In this document: piece after piece, positions 58,857 to 64,000 of the stretch
How the letters are laid out: every line of letters begins with the position of its first letter
Position numbering within the stretch: the first letter of the stretch is position 1
NCBI GenBank assembly: GCA_021825295.1
Contig: JAKAHV010000003.1
Coordinates: 1-64,000 of the forward strand
Reading direction: 5' to 3'
Length of the DNA stretch: 64,000 bases
Source: Nitrospirota bacterium
Lineage (GTDB): Bacteria; Nitrospirota; Thermodesulfovibrionia; Thermodesulfovibrionales; JdFR-88
Notes under the pieces: generated by a model
What the model was told of the DNA's origin: nothing
Database searches by the model: none
The model's input: the letters and a program-made list of their open reading frames with translations, nothing else
Program-made: the position numbers and the translations under genes

Positions 58857-59753
58857 TTACCCTTCGCACATCCTGCCCAGCAGGACGGAGCATTTGGCAT
58901 GGTCCAGCACCCTGCGGGAGACGCTCCCCATCATGCCCCGTATTCCTCTTAGTCCCCTGCAACCCACGGCTATGAGGTCCGCCCCCGTCCGGTCGGCCTC
59001 CGCGAGTATCTCCGCCGCCGGGTCGCCGATCCTGGTTTCCTCGCTTATGTCCCTGAATTTCACCTGGAGCCGGGCTCTGGCCGCCTTCAGGAGTTTGCCG
59101 GAGGCGATGTACTCCTTTTCTCTTGCCCTTGCTATCTCCTCCCGCACCAGTTGGTCCACTTCGATTATGTAGCGCTCCGGGACGTCGGAAACCGCGGACC
59201 AGGTCGCGTTCACCACACAGACCGTTGTGTCCTGAGGAAACGGCAGAGTGATGAGAAGATCGGCCGTGGCCATAGCCGAATCGGAGCCGTCTGTGGCCAG
59301 CAGTATTTTGGTTTTCCCCGGCGCCGCGCTTTGCGCGCCCTTCACCACGAGCACCGGCCTCATGGAATTAAGGGCCACCGCCCTTGTCACGCTTCCAAGC
59401 AGAAAGGCCCCCGCTCCCTTCAGTCCCCTCGCCCCCATGACGATAAGGTCCGCGCCTGAGGCCGCCGCGGCGTCCAGAATGGCCTTGTCCGCGAAACCCT
59501 CCTTGACAGCGGTGCTTATCCTGGCGGGGACAGGTTTTAATATGTCCACGGCCGAGTCCAGGATTTTAGCGGCGACCTCTTTCCGCAGGAAAGCGATATT
59601 TCTGTAAAGGGATTCGATATCCTCCTGGAAGGGGACCCAGCCTATGGCGTGCAGGACGGTTATCTCGTCATCCGGGGTGAGTCCGAACCTGAAGAGAAAC
59701 CTTGCGGCGTTTTCCGAATGTTCCGAACCGTCGGTGGCAAGAAGGATTTTCAT
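58857..59753 (-). CDS. tandem universal stress protein
   Basis: A 298-residue protein with two Usp domains (1-135 and 150-298). Each begins with the strand KILLATDGS and each ends with the ATP-binding-type loop (GARGLKGAGAFLLGSVTRAVA and GCRGLRGIRGMMGSVSRRVL). Tandem Usp proteins bind ATP and help survive stress; the specific trigger is unknown. Confidence 0.9.
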   Translation of the reverse strand: MKILLATDGSEHSENAARFLFRFGLTPDDEITVLHAIGWVPFQEDIESLYRNIAFLRKEVAAKILDSAVDILKPVPARISTAVKEGFADKAILDAAAASGADLIVMGARGLKGAGAFLLGSVTRAVALNSMRPVLVVKGAQSAAPGKTKILLATDGSDSAMATADLLITLPFPQDTTVCVVNATWSAVSDVPERYIIEVDQLVREEIARAREKEYIASGKLLKAARARLQVKFRDISEETRIGDPAAEILAEADRTGADLIAVGCRGLRGIRGMMGSVSRRVLDHAKCSVLLGRMCEG

Positions 59754-59800
59754 CTTAACCGAATCCTACCACAGAATGAAGCGGCCCGGAACAAGCCTCC

Positions 59801-60418
59801 TTAATAGCCGGCTGCCGTCTTTCCCAGGTTTTCCCTCACCTGCCTGGCGAGAATCCGGCAGGCCTCCGGGTACTGGGTTTCCACCGCCTTCTGTTCGCTC
59901 CAGAAATTTGCTATCCCGGTCTTCGCGGCAAGCGGGGTTGATTTGCCGCCGGCCGTCAGCCTGTAATCTATCTGCATGTACCAGCCCGCGGTGTAAGCGC
60001 TCCGGAATTCCGCCCCGGTGATTTTAATTTCGACATACGGGCCGCGCAGGCCCTTTTTGTCAAACACTATCCTTGCACTGTCCCCGAACTCCTCCGCCAG
60101 GGCCTTTGCCACGCAGATATCCGCGTCCCCGCGGTTGACCGGCCCGAAAAGAGACGCGCCGAACGACCCCCCGACCCTCTGGCTGATCGTGTAGGGATCA
60201 ACGACAAATACATATTCCGGCGCCTCCGGGTTCGGCAGATTGAGGTCCTTCAGGCACTGCGCCCTGGTGGCGCAGGCAGTGCCGGTCACGGCATGGTTTA
60301 AATTGACGGTCTCGCATCCCGCGACGGCAAGCAGCAAAAAAAGGGCGGCCAGAACTTTGAAGGTTCCAGCCCCTCCCGCTGCCCGTCCCGATTCAGCCCC
60401 CCGGGATTTTCCGCCCAT
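59801..60418 (-). CDS. predicted lipoprotein of unknown function
   Basis: A 205-residue protein with a basic N-region, hydrophobic core VLAALFLLLAVAGC and a lipobox Cys at about residue 35. The mature part has a C..C pair (ACATRAQC) and beta-rich sequence such as GPYVEIKITGAEFRSAYTAGWYMQIDYRL. No family recognised. The N-region is unusually long. A strong promoter lies immediately upstream and there is no Shine-Dalgarno site. Confidence 0.7.
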   Translation of the reverse strand: MGGKSRGAESGRAAGGAGTFKVLAALFLLLAVAGCETVNLNHAVTGTACATRAQCLKDLNLPNPEAPEYVFVVDPYTISQRVGGSFGASLFGPVNRGDADICVAKALAEEFGDSARIVFDKKGLRGPYVEIKITGAEFRSAYTAGWYMQIDYRLTAGGKSTPLAAKTGIANFWSEQKAVETQYPEACRILARQVRENLGKTAAGY

Positions 60419-60426
60419 ACTGGGTA

Positions 60427-60455
60427 TATATACGTCTTTATGGGGAATCAGTCAA
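60427..60455 (-). promoter_or_regulatory. promoter of the lipoprotein gene
   Basis: On the minus strand TTGACT (60455-60450), a 17-nt spacer and TATATA (60432-60427). The -10 ends 8 nt before the ATG at 60418, so the RNA would begin 1-2 nt before the start codon. Confidence 0.6.
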
Positions 60456-60633
60456 GGCAAATTGCAAAATTGTCAAGGCAAATTGCACAACCCGGATAAG
60501 CTCCGGCCCCGCCCGATAAGGAAATCATCAGCCGGATGTTTATGTATACTATAGAAGAAACCGCGGAGGCATAAGTCCGCCCGTTTAACGGACGATAAAA
60601 ATTGCGGCATGGAAGACCAATGAGGAGGCGCTG

Positions 60634-61131
60634 ATGGCTGACGAGCATTCTTTCGATATCGTATGCGAGGTGGACAAGCAGGAAGTGACCAACGCCGTGA
60701 CCCAGGCCGTGAAAGAGATCGGCCAGAGGTTTGACTTCAAGGGCAGCAAAAGCTCAATCGAATTCGACAAGGGGAAAGGAACCATCACGCTTGTGTCCGA
60801 CGATGAGCAGAAGATGAAGAGCGTCGTCGATATCCTCCAGTCAAAAATGGTGAAGCGCGGCATCGCGCTCAAGGCGCTCAGTTACGGCAAGCTTGAACCG
60901 GCGGCCGGCAACACGGTGAGGCAGGTCATCACGCTCCAGCAGGGCATCCCCCAGGAAAAGGCAAAGGAGATTGTCAAGCTCGTCAAAGACATGAAGCTTA
61001 AAGTAAGCCCGGAAATTCAGAAGGACCAGGTGCGCATCAGGGGGAAAAAGATAGACGATCTGCAGGCCATAATGACGCATCTGAAGGAAAAGGATTTCGG
61101 CATACACCTGCAGTTTTCAAATTACCGCTGA
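60634..61131 (+). CDS. yajQ: YajQ-family nucleotide-binding protein
   Basis: A 165-residue DUF520 protein: SFDIVCEVDKQEVTNAVTQAVKEI, RFDFKGSKSSIEF, and the end HLKEKDFGIHLQFSNYR. Relatives bind RNA or cyclic di-GMP; the exact role here is not known. GAGGAGG lies close before the ATG. Confidence 0.95.
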   Translation: MADEHSFDIVCEVDKQEVTNAVTQAVKEIGQRFDFKGSKSSIEFDKGKGTITLVSDDEQKMKSVVDILQSKMVKRGIALKALSYGKLEPAAGNTVRQVITLQQGIPQEKAKEIVKLVKDMKLKVSPEIQKDQVRIRGKKIDDLQAIMTHLKEKDFGIHLQFSNYR

Positions 61132-61199
61132 GTGCGGATTAGGGCGGCATCTGAAAATTATTATCAGTCTCATAATAATTTGTACACTCCTCGCCCACT

Positions 61200-61352
61200 G
61201 ATATCCGCCCGGCCCTTTCGTTCGGTCGCGCGGTTCCGGGCGTTACCATGGCTATGTTGCCTCATCCCTAGGGCGAATGGCGAAAGGTCGTCAAGTTGCG
61301 ACACGCTGTGATCCGTCCGCTTGCTCTCTCACTCAAGGACCGGGCGGATATC
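61200..61352. repeat. 153-bp intergenic palindromic element, copy A
   Basis: GATATCCGCCCGGCCC (61200-61215) and GGACCGGGCGGATATC (61337-61352) form 16-bp inverted ends with one mismatch. Inner motifs GCGCGGTTCCGGGCGT, AGGGCGAAT and ATCCGTCCGCT are shared at matching offsets with 26961-27113. It sits in the 270-bp gap between convergent yajQ and the ABC gene, which has no other gene. Confidence 0.8.
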
Positions 61353-61401
61353 TGCCTTGCCATAAAGGGCGCAGGCATGATGTTATCCTATTAGGAGACT
61401 G

Positions 61402-62196
61402 TTAATATTTCATCTCCAGCCAGGCGCGCCCGCTTCTCCAGCGCAGGGCTACGGGGACCCCGAAAAAAGAGGAGAGGTTCCCGGCCGTCAGGATTTTCCG
61501 GGTCTCGCCGGCGGAGTGTATCTGCCCGCCCTTTAAAAGAAGCACATGCGTGAAGACCGGCAGTATCTCCTCCAGGTGGTGGGTCACATAGATGAGGGTG
61601 AGGGGGGATTTCGCCGATGAGTTCGATTCGGCGAACCCGTGAACGCCGGCCAGGAATTCCTCTCTTGAAAAGAAATCCAGGCCGGTCGAGGGCTCATCCA
61701 TTATCAGGAGCCTGGGGCGGCTCACGAGGGCCCGCGCTATAAGCACCTTCTGCTTTTCACCCTGCGACAGCGAGGAGTAATTATGCCCCGCCAGGGGACC
61801 GCACTTCAGTCTCTCCAGGATGGAGCGGGCCATGGCAATGTCCTTGCGGCGCGGAGAATCGTAAAGCCCGATGGTGCTGAATATGCCGCTTAGCACTATC
61901 TCCAGCGCGGTCTCTCCGCCGTAAAACCTTTCCTGCAGCGAGGAGCTTATGAATCCGACTCTTTTCCTGAGCGCCCTCCAGTCGTATGCGCCGTAACGCC
62001 TGCCCAGCACCCGCATCACGCCCGATGAAAGCGGCACGTAGCCGTTCAGGAGGTTTAGCAGGCTGGTCTTGCCGGAGCCGTTCAGGCCCAGCACGGCCCA
62101 GTGCTCGCCGGCCCTCACAACCCAGTCTATCCCGCGCAAAAGCTCCGTGTCCCCCGTAATCGAGGAGGCCGCCTTAAGCTCTATGATCATCCGCAT
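61402..62196 (-). CDS. ABC transporter ATP-binding protein (ModF/YlmA type)
   Basis: A 264-residue ATPase: Walker A VLGLNGSGKTSLLNLLNGY, Q-loop GFISSSLQERF, signature SSLSQGEKQKVLIARAL, Walker B LLIMDEPSTGLDFF, and switch His in IYVTHHLEEI. It is a stand-alone gene of the COG1119 type with no permease beside it, so its substrate is unknown. The start may be M1 or M3. Confidence 0.88.
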   Translation of the reverse strand: MRMIIELKAASSITGDTELLRGIDWVVRAGEHWAVLGLNGSGKTSLLNLLNGYVPLSSGVMRVLGRRYGAYDWRALRKRVGFISSSLQERFYGGETALEIVLSGIFSTIGLYDSPRRKDIAMARSILERLKCGPLAGHNYSSLSQGEKQKVLIARALVSRPRLLIMDEPSTGLDFFSREEFLAGVHGFAESNSSAKSPLTLIYVTHHLEEILPVFTHVLLLKGGQIHSAGETRKILTAGNLSSFFGVPVALRWRSGRAWLEMKY

Positions 62197-62212
62197 ATTA
62201 AAATAAAATTGC

Positions 62213-63214
62213 CTACAGGGCCTTCCCTATGGCCTCCAAAACCTCGCCGGCTTCGATCTGCATGCACCGCATGGCCTTGCAGGTCCTTTTTCTGCATGGC
62301 GAACAATCCGCGCGCCCTCTTATCACTACCCTCCTGCCTTTTCCGTAGGGCCCGGTAAGCTCCGGGTCGGTCGGGCCGAAGATGGCAAAGACCGGCACCC
62401 CGAGGGCGGCGGCCATATGCATCGGGCCGGAGTCGTTCGTGACCATGAACGCGGCATGGCGTATTATCTCCACAAGTATTTTCAGCGAGCTTTTGCCGGC
62501 GAACTGGACCGCCCTCCCCCCGGAACACTCCACCACCTGCCGGGCAAGCCCGATTTCATCCGTCCCCCCGATTATCAGCGATTCGATGGGCAGCCGCCGG
62601 GCCAGCTCGCCGAACCTCTCAGCCGGCCATCTCTTTGACGGCCACCTGGCCCCTGGCGCAATCACCGCATATTCCTTCATGGGCGGCACAAAATCCTCGA
62701 TCACCGGAAGCGGGAACTCCTCCACGGCCTTGAAGCCCGCGAATTCGGCCATCCTCAAGTATCTCCGGACGGCGTGCATCTTCCCGGGGACGCTCACCTT
62801 GTGGTCATAGAAAAGGCCCGCCCCCTCCCTTGCCCCCTTGAAGCCGATGGCCGTCCGGGCCCCCGCGGCCCGCGCAATGACCGCGCTCCGCAAAAGGCCC
62901 TGCAGATCGAAGACGGCATCGAACTTCTCCGCCCTGAGCCCCTTTGAGAGGGCCGAAAGCTCCCTGCCCGTTTCAAATATCCTGCCCGGTTTTTTCCATT
63001 CGTCCTTTTTTATCTTCCAGAGCCGCTCTATAAGCAGATGGTTTTCCAGCAGCGGCGCAAGCTGCTCCGCTATCACCCAGTGGACCCGCAAACCCGGCAT
63101 CTGCCGCTTCAGCGAATAGAGGAAGGGCAGGGAATGGATGACGTCCCCGAGGGAGCTTGGTTTTACAACGAGGACCTTTCCCCTTATGATTTCCGGTAGA
63201 GACTGCTCGTCCAT
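62213..63214 (-). CDS. heptosyltransferase family glycosyltransferase (GT9)
   Basis: A 333-residue GT-B enzyme of LPS core synthesis. VLVVKPSSLGDVIHSLPFLYSLKRQMP, IAPGARWPSKRWPAERF, FMVTNDSGPMHMAAALGVPVFAIFGPTDPELTGPYG and the Cys cluster CSPCRKRTCKAMRC match WaaC/WaaF. Context with waaA and gmhB-like genes supports heptose addition; which heptose position is uncertain. Confidence 0.9.
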   Translation of the reverse strand: MDEQSLPEIIRGKVLVVKPSSLGDVIHSLPFLYSLKRQMPGLRVHWVIAEQLAPLLENHLLIERLWKIKKDEWKKPGRIFETGRELSALSKGLRAEKFDAVFDLQGLLRSAVIARAAGARTAIGFKGAREGAGLFYDHKVSVPGKMHAVRRYLRMAEFAGFKAVEEFPLPVIEDFVPPMKEYAVIAPGARWPSKRWPAERFGELARRLPIESLIIGGTDEIGLARQVVECSGGRAVQFAGKSSLKILVEIIRHAAFMVTNDSGPMHMAAALGVPVFAIFGPTDPELTGPYGKGRRVVIRGRADCSPCRKRTCKAMRCMQIEAGEVLEAIGKAL

Positions 63215-63840
63215 ATGACGTTGAAGATATAGGACTCCTGTGTCAGGAAGTCCTCCAGCGTGCCCCCGGGGTTTTTGTTCTTTTTATAGCGCGCAAACTG
63301 GCTGCCTATTGAGTCTGTAACGGACTGCCTCATCGAGGGGCTGAAGGGATACATGCAGGCGCCCATGACATCCTGGCCGGCCAGCCGCATGATCCTGGTG
63401 GCGAAAAGGCTGCCGGCCTGCAGGCCCTGGAAAGGGACGGTTTTCAGCGCGCGGGTCCCGCCAATGAGCGCGTCCTCAAGCTCCGCCCCGCCGCCGGCGG
63501 CCGATTTCACTTCATACAGGCTTATGTAAGAGCGTTTAAGCGCAGCAAACGCGGCCGCTTTCCCCTCGTCCCCCTCCTGTCCCGTCTCCTCAAGGTAGAG
63601 GTCCGTGACATAATTCGTTTCAGAGACGTTGTAATTGCATATGAACCAGTCCTCGAAGTTCATGAACCCAAGCTCCAGGGGCAGGCCGCTCAGGAAATCC
63701 TCCGGGTACTCCTCCTCCCAGAAAAACTCGTACGCCGCGTCTATAAGCTCCGGGTGCTTCTGTCTCATGTAAACAATCACTTCGTTGTACAGCGCCGCCC
63801 TTAATCCGTTTGCGTCCTGAGCGTTATTTTTTTCGTTCAC
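63184..63840 (-). CDS. unknown protein between gmhB-like and heptosyltransferase genes
   Basis: A 218-residue soluble protein with an acidic first half (PELIDAAYEFFWEEEYPEDFLSGLPLELGFMNFEDWFICNYNVSE) and a more neutral second half. I do not recognise a family; conserved-looking aromatic and acidic residues recall SEC-C- or UPF-type accessory proteins, but no metal motif is seen. Its 3' end overlaps the heptosyltransferase start by 31 nt and it is 0 nt from the gene upstream, so it belongs to the operon. Confidence 0.65.
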   Translation of the reverse strand: MNEKNNAQDANGLRAALYNEVIVYMRQKHPELIDAAYEFFWEEEYPEDFLSGLPLELGFMNFEDWFICNYNVSETNYVTDLYLEETGQEGDEGKAAAFAALKRSYISLYEVKSAAGGGAELEDALIGGTRALKTVPFQGLQAGSLFATRIMRLAGQDVMGACMYPFSPSMRQSVTDSIGSQFARYKKNKNPGGTLEDFLTQESYIFNVIWTSSLYRKS

Positions 63841-64000
63841 CTATGCGTTCTCCGATTCGATTATGTAATTGATGGCCTCCTCCAGAGACCTTGCCGTAAA
63901 ATCGGCCTTTTCGATTCCGTCCTTCGCCCGCCCCTCCGCCCCGATAATTATCGCCTTTGCCCCGGCCGCGCGGGCGGCCAGGATGTCGGAGTCCCTGTCC
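63841..64000 (-). CDS. C-terminal part of a HAD phosphatase, GmhB-like
   Basis: The 53 visible codons start within DRDSDILAARAAGAKAII, the last HAD motif with its acidic residues, and run to ...INYIIESENA. This resembles heptose-bisphosphate phosphatase GmhB or a related HAD-III enzyme, in line with the heptosyltransferase gene downstream. The rest of the gene lies outside the window. Confidence 0.7.
   Translation of the reverse strand, partial: DRDSDILAARAAGAKAIIIGAEGRAKDGIEKADFTARSLEEAINYIIESENA

Overview
The window is about 64 kb of a GC-rich Gram-negative bacterial chromosome. It has outer-membrane barrels, TamA/TamB, complete-looking lipid A and Kdo steps, a heptosyltransferase and an OmpA protein. 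Heavy use of AGG (Arg) and ATA (Ile) codons, a PEP-CTERM protein, class II (B12) ribonucleotide reductase, A2-type caa3 oxidase and hgcAB together suggest an uncultured Nitrospirota or deltaproteobacterium-like lineage. This taxonomic guess is an inference, not a measurement.

Layout. 0-2 kb: a secreted barrel protein and a PEP-CTERM protein. 2.1-6.9 kb: caa3 cytochrome c oxidase operon (ctaD-ctaE-ctaF-ctaC-ctaB) and a small cytochrome c. 7-10.2 kb: HisKA_2-type sensor kinase, receiver protein, a 61-aa protein and an isoaspartyl peptidase. 10.3-14.1 kb: the most notable locus, an outer-membrane protein, CopC and CopD followed without a gap by hgcA and hgcB, the corrinoid protein/ferredoxin pair for mercury methylation. 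14.1-22.4 kb: an accessory island with a group II intron remnant, a REP-type (Y1) transposase with perfect 22-bp inverted ends, toxin-antitoxin genes, a Prim-Pol/RepA-like replication protein beside large inverted repeats, and a frameshifted tyrosine integrase abutting tRNA-Asp. 22.4-26.9 kb: tRNAs, cobalamin adenosyltransferase and genes for a diacetamido-uronic acid sugar. 27.2-40.2 kb: complex I operon nuoA-nuoM with no nuoN. 40.6-47.7 kb: OmpA-like protein, tamA, tamB. 47.7-55.1 kb: FAD enzyme, yjbQ, lpxK, waaA, lpxB and gnnB/gnnA for 2,3-diamino lipid A. 55.2-64 kb: nth, acpS, pdxJ, nrdJ, tandem Usp, a lipoprotein, yajQ, an ABC ATPase, a heptosyltransferase, an unknown protein and the end of a gmhB-like phosphatase.

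How parts work together. NADH enters complex I and electrons may leave through the caa3 oxidase, so the organism appears able to respire oxygen although it carries hgcAB, normally an anaerobe trait. HgcA and NrdJ both need cobalamin, and the window also encodes the adenosyltransferase. Lipid A genes and two related aminotransferase/oxidoreductase pairs point to an amide-rich outer leaflet and aminosugar glycans.

Beyond genes I found a 153-bp intergenic element present twice at identical length with a longer relative at the nuo/ompA junction where nuoN is missing. Several operon-leading genes (nuoA, tamA, the 59.8-kb lipoprotein gene, and internally hgcA) have a -10 box ending 6-8 nt before the ATG, predicting leaderless or near-leaderless mRNAs.
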